Shown here: positions 5,602 to 12,288 of the stretch, one piece after another
How positions within the stretch are numbered: position 1 is the stretch's first letter
How the letters are laid out: each line of letters starts with the position of its first letter
Assembly: GCA_005884715.1 (NCBI GenBank)
Contig: VAZZ01000257.1
Coordinates: 1-15,149, forward strand
Direction: 5' to 3'
DNA length: 15,149 bases
Source: Alphaproteobacteria bacterium
Lineage (GTDB): Bacteria; Pseudomonadota; Alphaproteobacteria; Rhizobiales; Aestuariivirgaceae
Program-made: the position numbers and the translations under genes
Notes under the pieces: model-generated
What the model was told of the DNA's origin: nothing
Database searches by the model: none
The model's input: the letters and a program-made list of their open reading frames with translations, nothing else

Positions 5602-5618
5602 TGTCCCAGTAAGGGACA
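5602..5618 (+). terminator. Small hairpin after mtnA
   Basis: TGTCCC (5602-5607) pairs perfectly with GGGACA (5613-5618) around AGTAA, beginning 2 bases after the mtnA stop. No T-run follows, so termination would be weak or Rho-assisted. Confidence 0.35.
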
Positions 5619-5697
5619 GTAACAGGTAGCGGGAACTTTCACGCGTGCATGCGCGGCGAATGAACGCTTGTTCGACAAACGACTAAGCCATTTCCGA

Positions 5698-5726
5698 TTG
5701 CCAGTCTGGATAAGCGGGCTCATATT
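5698..5726 (+). promoter_or_regulatory. Probable promoter of the ugp operon
   Basis: TTGCCA (5698-5703, 5 of 6) and CATATT (5721-5726, 4 of 6) are separated by 17 bases, placing transcription start near 5734, about 90 bases before ugpB. A TTGT-TCG-ACAA inverted repeat at 5669-5679 lies upstream and could be an operator. I could not find a convincing Pho box (repeated CTGTCAT-type elements), the usual control of ugp in phosphate starvation. Confidence 0.42.
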
Positions 5727-5824
5727 TCGGTTCGCTGCGATGAGCCGTCCGAGTGTCATCGGCCTGCAAAAATGTCCAAACAATAAGAAACTGACTTCAG
5801 CAGTGATTTGGGAGCAAAAAATCA

Positions 5825-7135
5825 ATGAAACGACGTTCCATGCTTGCCGCCGCTTTATTGGCATTGGCCATGGCGGGAACAGCGCCGGCTTTTGCCAGGA
5901 CGCAAGTCACCTGGTGGCACGCCATGACCGGCGCCAACAATGAGGTCGTCGACAAGATCGCCAAGGACTTCAATTCGAGCCAGCAGGACTATGAAATCGT
6001 TCCTGTATTCAAGGGCACTTATCCCGAAACGCTGAATGCCGGCATTGCCGCCTTCCGCGCCGGACAGCCGCCCGACATCATGCAGGTCTTCGATGTCGGC
6101 ACCGGCGTCATGATGAACGCCGAGGGGGCCGTGAAGCCTGTCGCTGAAGTGCTCACCGAAGCGGGCATGAGCTTCGACAAGAGCCAGTATCTGCCGGGCA
6201 TCGTCGCCTATTATTCGCGGCCCGACGGCACGATGCTGTCCTTTCCCTATAATTCCTCATCGCCGATCCTCTATTTCAACAAGGATATTTTCCAGAAAGC
6301 GGGCCTCGACATCAACAATCCGCCCAAGACCTGGAACGAGGTCTGGGATGCCGCCCGCAAGATCAAGGCGAGCGGTGCCGCACCTTGCGGCTATACCTCC
6401 ACCTGGCTCACCTGGATCCATCTCGAAAATTTTGCCGCCTGGAACAACACCCCCTATGCAACCAAGGAGAACGGTCTCGCCGGTCAGGATGCCGAGCTTC
6501 AGATCAACACGCCGCTTTTCGTGAATCACTTCCAGGCTTTGGCCGATCTCTCCAAGGATGGAACCTTCAAATATGGCGGCCGCACCTCGGAAGCGAAGCA
6601 GATATTTCTTGCCGGTGAATGCGGGATTTTTACTGAGTCCTCGGGCGGGCTCGGCGACATTGTCAAATCGGGCATGAATTACGGCATCGGGCAATTGCCC
6701 TATGATACCGATGCGCCAGGCGCGCCGCAGAATACCATCCCCGGCGGCGCCAGCCTGTGGGTCTTTGGCGGGAAATCGGCCGATCAATATAAGGGAGTAG
6801 CCGCGTTCTTCGCCTATCTCTCGAAGACCGAGGTGCAGACCTATCTGCATCAGAAGTCGGGCTATCTGCCGGTCACCCTTGCCGCCTATGAGGAGACGAA
6901 GAAATCCGGCTTCTATGAGAAGAACCCCGGCCGCGAGACGCCGATCACCCAGATGATGGGCGAGGAACCGACCGCCAATTCGAAGGGTGTGCGGCTTATC
7001 AACCTGCCGCAGGTGCGTGACATCGAGAATGAGGAATTCGAGAAGATGCTGGCCGGCCAGCAGACGGCCCAGCAGGCCCTCGACAATGCCGTCAAGCGCG
7101 GCAATGACGCGATCAAGCAAGCGCTTGGCAACTAA
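5825..7135 (+). CDS. ugpB: sn-Glycerol-3-phosphate ABC transporter, periplasmic binding protein
   Basis: A 436-residue periplasmic solute-binding protein (E. coli UgpB has about 438) that captures glycerol-3-phosphate or glycerophosphodiesters for the UgpAEC importer. Residues 1-24 are a Sec signal peptide (MKRRSMLAAALLALAMAG, cleavage after AFA). UgpB hallmarks along the chain: VTWWHAMTGANNEVVDKIA, VPVFKGTYPETLNAGIAAFR, PPDIMQVFDVGTG, LSFPYNSSSPILYFNKD, LENFAAWNN, FLAGECGIFTESSGG, GAPQNTIPGGASLWVFGG, and SGYLPVTLAAYE near the C-terminus. GGGAG lies 8-10 bases before the ATG. It heads the operon, and a hairpin at 7147-7167 separates it from ugpA, a common way to get more binding protein than permease. 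The exact ligand (G3P or glycerophosphocholine) is inferred from the family. Confidence 0.95.
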   Translation: MKRRSMLAAALLALAMAGTAPAFARTQVTWWHAMTGANNEVVDKIAKDFNSSQQDYEIVPVFKGTYPETLNAGIAAFRAGQPPDIMQVFDVGTGVMMNAEGAVKPVAEVLTEAGMSFDKSQYLPGIVAYYSRPDGTMLSFPYNSSSPILYFNKDIFQKAGLDINNPPKTWNEVWDAARKIKASGAAPCGYTSTWLTWIHLENFAAWNNTPYATKENGLAGQDAELQINTPLFVNHFQALADLSKDGTFKYGGRTSEAKQIFLAGECGIFTESSGGLGDIVKSGMNYGIGQLPYDTDAPGAPQNTIPGGASLWVFGGKSADQYKGVAAFFAYLSKTEVQTYLHQKSGYLPVTLAAYEETKKSGFYEKNPGRETPITQMMGEEPTANSKGVRLINLPQVRDIENEEFEKMLAGQQTAQQALDNAVKRGNDAIKQALGN

Positions 7136-7146
7136 CTGGAGGACCG

Positions 7147-7176
7147 GCCGCCCGCCTGGCGGGCGGCTTCTTCATT
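7147..7176 (+). terminator. Intercistronic hairpin between ugpB and ugpA (attenuator-like)
   Basis: GCCGCCCG (7147-7154) pairs with CGGGCGGC (7160-7167) around a 5-base loop CCTGG, followed by a T-rich TTCTTCATT. It starts 11 bases after the ugpB stop and ends 10 bases before the ugpA start. It probably gives partial termination and/or protects the ugpB mRNA from 3' decay, lowering permease expression relative to the binding protein. It also occupies the place where a ugpA ribosome binding site should be. Confidence 0.65.
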
Positions 7177-7177
7177 C

Positions 7178-8059
7178 ATGAACCGGGCCACCTTCCCCCA
7201 TAAACTGCTTCCCTATCTCCTGCTGGCACCGCAGCTTGCCGTTACGCTGATTTTTTTCTACTGGCCGGCCGGCCAGGCTTTGAAACAGTCATTGCTGCGC
7301 GAGGATCCGTTCGGGCTCAAGACGCAATTTGTCGGGCTGGCAAATTTCAAGCGGGTGCTCGCCGATCCGGCCTATGTGAATTCCATCAAGGTGACGGTCG
7401 TATTTTCGCTCGCGACCGCTTTCATCTCGATGGCGATAGCGCTCCTGCTCGCGGTGCAGGCGGAAAAGATCATTCGCGGCAAGACCCTCTATCGCACGCT
7501 GTTGATCTGGCCCTATGCGGTCGCTCCGGCCATTGCCGGGATGCTTTGGCTCTTCATGTTCAATCCGTCCTTCGGCACCCTTGCTTATCCGCTGCGATCG
7601 ATGGGGATCAACTGGGACCCGCTCCTCAACGGACCGCAAGCCATGATACTGATCGTGGCGGCGGCGGCGTGGAAGCAGATCAGTTATAATTTCCTGTTCT
7701 TTGTCGCAGGGCTCCAGGCCATCCCCCAGACGCTGATCGAGGCGGCGGCGATCGATGGTGCCAGGGCAGCCCGCCGCTTCCGCACCATCGTCTTTCCGCT
7801 GCTGGCGCCGATCACCTTCTTTCTGCTCGTCATCAACACGGTCTATGCCCTGTTCGACACTTTCGGCATCATCCATGCCGTGACCGCAGGCGGCCCCGGC
7901 AAGTCCACCGAGACGCTCGTCTACAAAGTCTACAATGATGGCTTCGTCAATCTGATCCTCGGCGATTCAGCCGCCCAGTCGGTGATCCTCATGGCGATCG
8001 TGATCGCACTCACCGCCCTGCAGTTCCGCTATATCGAAAGGCGGGTGCATTATGGATGA
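7178..8059 (+). CDS. ugpA: sn-Glycerol-3-phosphate ABC transporter permease UgpA
   Basis: A 293-residue inner-membrane protein (E. coli UgpA has about 295), one half of the transmembrane pathway. Six hydrophobic segments can be traced, the first at LLPYLLLAPQLAVTLIFFYW. The cytoplasmic coupling loop that docks on the ATPase is seen as EAAAIDGARAARRFRTIVFP (about residues 188-207), the EAA motif of MalF-type permeases. The C-terminal AGGPGKSTETLVYKVYNDGF is the usual MalF/UgpA end region. The ATG at 7178 follows the ugpB hairpin closely, and no clear Shine-Dalgarno is visible. It normally abuts or overlaps ugpE, but here 285 bases of repeat DNA intervene. Confidence 0.94.
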   Translation: MNRATFPHKLLPYLLLAPQLAVTLIFFYWPAGQALKQSLLREDPFGLKTQFVGLANFKRVLADPAYVNSIKVTVVFSLATAFISMAIALLLAVQAEKIIRGKTLYRTLLIWPYAVAPAIAGMLWLFMFNPSFGTLAYPLRSMGINWDPLLNGPQAMILIVAAAAWKQISYNFLFFVAGLQAIPQTLIEAAAIDGARAARRFRTIVFPLLAPITFFLLVINTVYALFDTFGIIHAVTAGGPGKSTETLVYKVYNDGFVNLILGDSAAQSVILMAIVIALTALQFRYIERRVHYG

Positions 8060-8100
8060 CGTCCGTTCGCCAGCACATTCTTTTCGCCTGCAATCAGGTT

Positions 8101-8158
8101 TCCCCCTCTCCCGTGCGCAAGCATGGGAGAGGGTGGCCGAAGGCCGGGTGAGGGCTCT
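8101..8158 (+). repeat. Palindromic repeat, left copy (forward)
   Basis: The unit has a CTCTCCC/GGGAGAG hairpin, a GGCC-GAA-GGCC mini-hairpin and the tail GGGTGAGGGCTCT. It matches the reverse complement of 8252-8309 almost base for base, with compensating stem changes. This type of unit is, from memory, common between genes of Hyphomicrobiales. It lies between ugpA and ugpE. Confidence 0.8.
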
Positions 8159-8251
8159 AGCTCATGGTCTAAGGGCTATTCTGAGAAGACGTGTTCGGGA
8201 CGAGCCCCTCGCTGCAAATGAATCTGATCTTCTGATCGCGTTTGGACAAAG
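8159..8251. other. Spacer between the two inverted repeat copies
   Basis: About 93 bases flanked by the inverted repeats at 8101 and 8252. No gene is supported. The short frame across the region (from ATG 8052) simply translates the repeats. The spacer contains ATCTGATCTTCTGATC and no obvious promoter. Together with its flanks it has the form of a MITE-like element of about 210 bp with 58-bp inverted ends. Confidence 0.5.
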
Positions 8252-8309
8252 AGCCCTCATCCGCCCTTCGGGCACCTTCTCCCACGCTGACGCGCGGGAG
8301 AAGGGGAAT
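8252..8309 (-). repeat. Palindromic repeat, right copy (reverse)
   Basis: Reverse-oriented copy of 8101-8158. Read on the minus strand it gives TTCTCCC/GGGAGAA, then GCCC-GAA-GGGC, then the tail GGATGAGGGCTCT. Stem bases differ from the left copy in pairs, so each hairpin stays intact. Confidence 0.8.
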
Positions 8310-8344
8310 GTTGTTGGGGGATGGAACGAACGGTGGGCGGCGCC

Positions 8345-9193
8345 ATGATTACAAGCAGGCCGCATAGCCGCTTGATCGGGCATTTCCTGCTGGTGCTCGG
8401 CCTGATCGTGGTCGTCTTTCCGATCTATTACGTCTTCGTGGCCTCGACGCATTCCCTCGAAACCATTCTGAAGCCGCCATTGCCGCTGCTGCCCGGCGGC
8501 GATTTCATCGCCAATTACCGGGAAGCCTTCTATGGCGGGATCGGGCGCATAGGCGGCGTAGGGGTCGGCACCTTGCTTCTCAACACGACCATCATGGCGC
8601 TCGGCATCGCGCTCGGCAAGATCGTCATCTCGATCATGTCGGCCTACGCCATCGTCTTCTTCCGCTTTCCGCTGCGCCTTGTCTTCTTCTGGATCATCTT
8701 CATCACCCTGATGCTGCCCATCGAGGTGCGCATCCTGCCCACCTACAAGGTGATGGTCGATCTCAACCTCATCGATACTTATGCCGGCCTCATCGTCCCG
8801 CTGATCGCCTCGGCGACTGCGACCTTGCTGTTCAGGCAGTTTTTCATGACGGTCCCGAACGAGCTCATCGAAGCCGCGCGCATCGACGGCGCCGGGCCAT
8901 GGCGCTTCTTCAAGGACATACTGCTGCCGCTGTCGAGGACCAATATCGCCGCTCTGTTCGTCATTCTTTTCATCTATGGCTGGACGCAATATCTGTGGCC
9001 GCTGCTGGTGACGAATTCCAATTCGATGAACACCATCGTCATTGCCTTGCGCAAGATGATCTCCTTCGCCGACGCCGACACGCAGTGGCACCTGGTCATG
9101 GTCACTTGCGTGCTGGCGATCTTGCCACCCGTTCTGGTTGTCGTTCTGATGCAGCGCTGGTTCGTCAGGGGACTGGTCGAAAGCGAAAAGTGA
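8345..9193 (+). CDS. ugpE: sn-Glycerol-3-phosphate ABC transporter permease UgpE
   Basis: A 282-residue inner-membrane protein (E. coli UgpE has 281), partner of UgpA. Six hydrophobic segments can be traced, the first at LIGHFLLVLGLIVVVFPIYY. The EAA coupling loop is EAARIDGAGPWRFFKDILLP (about residues 178-197). The C-terminal part FIYGWTQYLWPLL and MVTCVLAILPPVLVVVLMQRWFVRGL is typical of MalG-type permeases. Start: the ATG at 8345 yields MITSRPHSRLIGH, which lines up with the E. coli N-terminus and has GGTGGG about 9 bases upstream. An in-frame ATG at 8321 would add 8 residues. It ends 2 bases before the ugpC ATG. Upstream lies a repeat pair that separates it from ugpA. Confidence 0.94.
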   Translation: MITSRPHSRLIGHFLLVLGLIVVVFPIYYVFVASTHSLETILKPPLPLLPGGDFIANYREAFYGGIGRIGGVGVGTLLLNTTIMALGIALGKIVISIMSAYAIVFFRFPLRLVFFWIIFITLMLPIEVRILPTYKVMVDLNLIDTYAGLIVPLIASATATLLFRQFFMTVPNELIEAARIDGAGPWRFFKDILLPLSRTNIAALFVILFIYGWTQYLWPLLVTNSNSMNTIVIALRKMISFADADTQWHLVMVTCVLAILPPVLVVVLMQRWFVRGLVESEK

Positions 9194-9195
9194 AG

Positions 9196-10278
9196 ATGGC
9201 TACGATCGCATTGAAAGATGTCAGGAAGAACTACGGCCGCAACAAGGTCATCCACGGCGTTTCGCTTGACGTCGCCGATCACGAGTTCATCGTGATCGTC
9301 GGGCCATCCGGCTGCGGCAAGTCCACGCTCCTGCGCATGGTGGCGGGGCTCGAGGAGATCACTTCCGGCACGGTCGAGATCGGCGGGCGCGTCGTCAACA
9401 AGCTCGAGCCGCGTGAGCGCGATATCGCCATGGTCTTCCAGAATTACGCGCTCTACCCGCATATGAGCGTCTTCGACAACATGGCCTACGGGCTGAGGAA
9501 CGCCCGCAGATCGAAATCCGAAATCGCCCTGCGCGTCGCCAATGCGGCCAAGATGCTGGAGCTTGGATCTCTTCTCGACCGCAAGCCGCGCGCACTCTCA
9601 GGCGGCCAAAGGCAAAGGGTCGCGATGGGCCGCGCCCTGGTGCGCGATCCGGCGGCCTTCCTGTTCGATGAGCCGCTGTCCAATCTCGATGCCAAATTGC
9701 GGGTGCAGATGCGCCTCGAGATCAAGGCCCTGCAGCGCAACGTCGGCACGACATCGCTCTATGTCACGCACGATCAGGTCGAAGCCATGACGCTCGCCGA
9801 CCGTCTCGTCGTCATGAATGAAGGCAAGGCGGAGCAGATCGACACGCCGATGAAAGTCTATTCGAAGCCGGCCAGCGTGTTCGTCGCCGGGTTCATCGGC
9901 TCGCCCGCCATGAACATCCTCGAGGCCCATGTCGGCGTCGATGCCAGGGGCATCGCCATCCGCTCCGGCGTCACCATCGATCTTCCCGAAATGAACCTGC
10001 CGAATGCCGGCATGCCTTTGCTGTTCGGCATCCGCCCCGAGCATATTTCGGTGACGAGCGAAGAACGGGCCGACATGATATTGACGGTGGCCGCCGTCGA
10101 GACGCTGGGCGCCGACACGCTGGCCCACTGCCGCATGGCGGCGAATGACAAAGGATCCGACTTTGTCCTGCGCGTCCCCGGCATGATGCCGGTCTATGCC
10201 GGTCAGCGTCTGCCGGTGATGTTCGACCGCAAGGCGGTTCATTTTTTCGATGTGAAGACCAGGAACCGCCTGTTCTGA
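9196..10278 (+). CDS. ugpC: sn-Glycerol-3-phosphate ABC transporter ATPase UgpC
   Basis: A 360-residue cytoplasmic ATPase of the MalK/UgpC type that energises UgpAE. Walker A GPSGCGKST (36-44), Q-loop Q82, signature LSGGQ (134-138), Walker B FLFDEP (155-160), D-loop SNLD and switch His in YVTHD (H192) are all intact. Residues from about 235 form the regulatory OB/TOBE domain, with FGIRPEH as its hallmark. Start: the ATG at 9196 gives MATIALKDVRKNYG and lies 2 bases after the ugpE stop, implying translational coupling. Upstream in-frame sequence belongs to ugpE in another frame. The gene ends 8 bases before the converging DMT transporter, with no good terminator between. MalK-like and UgpC ATPases are exchangeable in some species, so it may serve other importers. 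Confidence 0.95.
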   Translation: MATIALKDVRKNYGRNKVIHGVSLDVADHEFIVIVGPSGCGKSTLLRMVAGLEEITSGTVEIGGRVVNKLEPRERDIAMVFQNYALYPHMSVFDNMAYGLRNARRSKSEIALRVANAAKMLELGSLLDRKPRALSGGQRQRVAMGRALVRDPAAFLFDEPLSNLDAKLRVQMRLEIKALQRNVGTTSLYVTHDQVEAMTLADRLVVMNEGKAEQIDTPMKVYSKPASVFVAGFIGSPAMNILEAHVGVDARGIAIRSGVTIDLPEMNLPNAGMPLLFGIRPEHISVTSEERADMILTVAAVETLGADTLAHCRMAANDKGSDFVLRVPGMMPVYAGQRLPVMFDRKAVHFFDVKTRNRLF

Positions 10279-10286
10279 CGGCCGGT

Positions 10287-11201
10287 TCAGCCCACGGGCT
10301 CCACCGCGACATCCTTGCCCTTTCGCGCGATCTCCGACACCACGACCGCGCCAATGACCAGCGCGCTGCCCAATATGCGCGGCAGGGTCAGGTTCTCACC
10401 GAGCAGCAGGGCCGCAAGTCCAATTGCAAAGACCGGCTCGAGATTGAGGAGCATGGCCGTAGGCGCTCCTCCCGCGAATTCCACCGCCTTGAACATGGCG
10501 AGAAAGGAGAGTGTGAAGAAGAAGCAGGTAACGAGGAGGGGCACCCACGCGCTGAAACCGGGTTGCGGAGTTACCGCGAAGTTTCCGGTCACTGCCAGAT
10601 AGAGCGCGGTGGTGATGACCCCGGCGATCGCTATATAGAAAGTCACGATCGTGGCCTCGGCGCTCCTGAGCTTGATGCTGTTCCAGAAGATCGAGGCTGC
10701 AAAGCCCAGAGCCGCGATTGTGGCGAGGAGGATGCCTATCGGGGCGATCGCAACGTCATTGAAGCCGACCGCGATGCCGATGCCGGCGAGAGCCGCAATG
10801 AGGCATGCAAATTCGATGATGCCCGGAAATCTGCGGGCATAAGCGCATTCAAGAAGAACGGTCAGCATGGGGAAAGTGTAGAGGACGACGACGGCGAGGC
10901 CCACCGGAATATAGGCGAAGGACCCGAGCAGCCCCAGCGTAGCGATGGCCGTGGCGACGCCCGAACCCAGCGCATGGCGCATGTGAGTCCTGGGCAGCCT
11001 ATAGCTCAGTCCCAGCACCGGCAGGAGAACGACGAGGCTCGTGAGCAGGAAGGCAAAGCGGGCCAGCACGACCGTGGGTGGGGTAAAGCCCCGTGCATAG
11101 GAAAAGGGCACCGAGACATCATTGATCGCGAGAGTCAGGGCCGCTGCGCCCGCAAGGATGATGCCGACGCGCGCTCTTAGCGCCATATGTCCACCTGTCA
11201 T
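10287..11201 (-). CDS. DMT-family transporter (EamA domains)
   Basis: A 304-residue inner-membrane protein of the drug/metabolite transporter superfamily with two EamA repeats and about ten hydrophobic helices. The first repeat includes LARFAFLLTSLVVLLPVLG and FAYIPVGLAVVVLYTFPMLTVLLE. The second ends with LEPVFAIGLAALLLGENLTLPRILGSALVIGAVVV, where L-E-P-V-F plus G-E is the usual EamA signature. Substrate unknown; homologues export amino acids or other metabolites. Start: the ATG at 11201 has AGGA 9 bases upstream, and the ATG at 11186 has AGGTGG 4 bases upstream; both are possible. Sequence further upstream is not coding. It converges with ugpC and diverges from the DUF1194 gene. Confidence 0.88.
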   Translation of the reverse strand: MTGGHMALRARVGIILAGAAALTLAINDVSVPFSYARGFTPPTVVLARFAFLLTSLVVLLPVLGLSYRLPRTHMRHALGSGVATAIATLGLLGSFAYIPVGLAVVVLYTFPMLTVLLECAYARRFPGIIEFACLIAALAGIGIAVGFNDVAIAPIGILLATIAALGFAASIFWNSIKLRSAEATIVTFYIAIAGVITTALYLAVTGNFAVTPQPGFSAWVPLLVTCFFFTLSFLAMFKAVEFAGGAPTAMLLNLEPVFAIGLAALLLGENLTLPRILGSALVIGAVVVSEIARKGKDVAVEPVG

Positions 11202-11305
11202 GTCAGTGAATCCTGCCCTGTGCGGCACTCTACCGAGCGCCCCCAAGCGCTTCCAGTCCGAAGCGCCAACATATTGCTGACGCACGACAAAGTGACGAGC
11301 TGCGA

Positions 11306-11334
11306 GGCGGCAGGCTATTGACGTGCCTGCCGCC
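11306..11334. other. Perfect 10-bp inverted repeat upstream of the DUF1194 gene
   Basis: GGCGGCAGGC (11306-11315) pairs with GCCTGCCGCC (11325-11334) around a 9-base loop TATTGACGT. It lies 45 bases before the DUF1194 start, in the divergent region shared with the DMT transporter. No T-run follows. It could be an operator, an mRNA 5' hairpin or part of a repeat. Confidence 0.45.
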
Positions 11335-11379
11335 ATGCCTAGTCTCAAGCCTCAGGGACGGCGGCAAAGGAGGCTCTGC

Positions 11380-12288
11380 ATGCGAAGCAGGGCATGGAGA
11401 CTTCTGACGGCCGCCTTCGCCCTGATGGCGGCATCGCTCCCAGCACTCGCCGCCGACACGCCGGTCGATCTCGAACTGGTGCTCGCCGTCGATGTTTCGC
11501 GCTCGATGGACATGGATGAACAGGCCCTGCAGAGGAATGGATATGTTGCCGCCTTCCGCCACAAGGACGTGATCGAGGCGATATCGTCAGGCCCCCGTGG
11601 CCGCATCGCGGTCAGCTATGTCGAATGGGCGGGACCAGCCTTCCAGACGACCCTGGTGCCCTGGACGCTGATCGATGGCGAGGCTTCCGCCAATGCTTTT
11701 GCCGATCGCCTCGCCAAGGCGCCCATCTCGCGCGAGCATGGCACATCCATTTCGAGCGGCTTGATCTATGTGGGGCCGAGCTTCGAAGGCAATGGCATCG
11801 AGAGCCAGCGCCGTGTCATCGACGTGTCGGGCGATGGGCCCAATAATATGGGCGTGCCGGTCGAGCTCGCCCGCGACCCGCTCATCGCATCAGGCGTCAC
11901 CATCAACGGCCTGCCGATCATGATTAAGCGGCCGGGCGGTTTTGCCTCGATCGAGAATCTCGATGTCTATTATGAGGATTGTGTCATTGGCGGCACTGGT
12001 GCGTTTCTGGTGGCGGTGACCGATATCCAGAAACTGGCCTCGGCCATCCGCCGCAAGCTGGTGCTGGAGATCGCCGCATGGCCGGCGCATATCGAGCCTT
12101 TCCCAGTCGGATCAATCCAATCCGATTGGGATAAAAAGGCTCGGCTGGTATATTCTGGAGCGCTTCCTTATCGCCAAAGTCGAGCAACTTTGGCGGGAAG
12201 CGCTTTAGGAGCGAGCGAAGTTCGGAGCGGAGCGCGCATCGACTGCATGATCGGCGAGAAACTGCGCGAGCAGTGGATGAGGGAATAG
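11380..12288 (+). CDS. DUF1194 protein, secreted von Willebrand factor A-like domain
   Basis: A 302-residue protein with a Sec signal peptide (1-24, ending PALA). A VWA-like domain begins DLELVLAVDVSRSMD, where D38-x-S40-x-S42 is the MIDAS metal site, and VIDVSGDGPNN supplies the second MIDAS aspartate. FASIENLDVYYEDCVIGGTGAFLVAV and IRRKLVLEIA are typical of the DUF1194 C-terminus. The role is unknown; VWA domains bind proteins in a metal-dependent way. Start: the ATG at 11380 has AAAGGAGG 6 bases upstream; the GTG at 11323 lies inside a hairpin and is rejected. Odd: from about residue 239 to the end the frame runs through a dispersed two-hairpin repeat (12094-12204), so the last 64 residues are probably not native. 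It overlaps the ATG chosen for the next gene by 16 bases. Confidence 0.85.
   Translation: MRSRAWRLLTAAFALMAASLPALAADTPVDLELVLAVDVSRSMDMDEQALQRNGYVAAFRHKDVIEAISSGPRGRIAVSYVEWAGPAFQTTLVPWTLIDGEASANAFADRLAKAPISREHGTSISSGLIYVGPSFEGNGIESQRRVIDVSGDGPNNMGVPVELARDPLIASGVTINGLPIMIKRPGGFASIENLDVYYEDCVIGGTGAFLVAVTDIQKLASAIRRKLVLEIAAWPAHIEPFPVGSIQSDWDKKARLVYSGALPYRQSRATLAGSALGASEVRSGARIDCMIGEKLREQWMRE
12094..12204. repeat. Two-hairpin dispersed repeat, copy B (inside the DUF1194 reading frame)
   Basis: Hairpin 1 spans 12094-12142: GAGCCTTT pairs with AAAGGCTC, and within it CCCAGTCGGAT pairs with ATCCGATTGGG (one G-T wobble). Hairpin 2 spans 12159-12204: AGCGCTTCC pairs with GGAAGCGCT, and GCCAAAGT pairs with ACTTTGGC around CGAGCA. 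It has the same orientation and order as copy A at 795-897. Confidence 0.8.

Noticed and set aside
5669..5679. TTGT-TCG-ACAA as a specific operator for the ugp operon
   Set aside because: Only a 4-bp half-site, single copy, and about 20 bases upstream of the proposed -35; too weak to list as a feature.
8052..8348. 98-codon frame between ugpA and ugpE
   Set aside because: It overlaps the ugpA stop and translates both palindromic repeats; there is no family resemblance. The ATG at 8052 (ATGGATGA over the ugpA stop) might be a relic of a former coupled start.
10262..10320. Terminator between convergent ugpC and the DMT gene
   Set aside because: Only a 5-bp AGCCC/GGGCT pairing with a 2-base loop and no T-run is present; not convincing.
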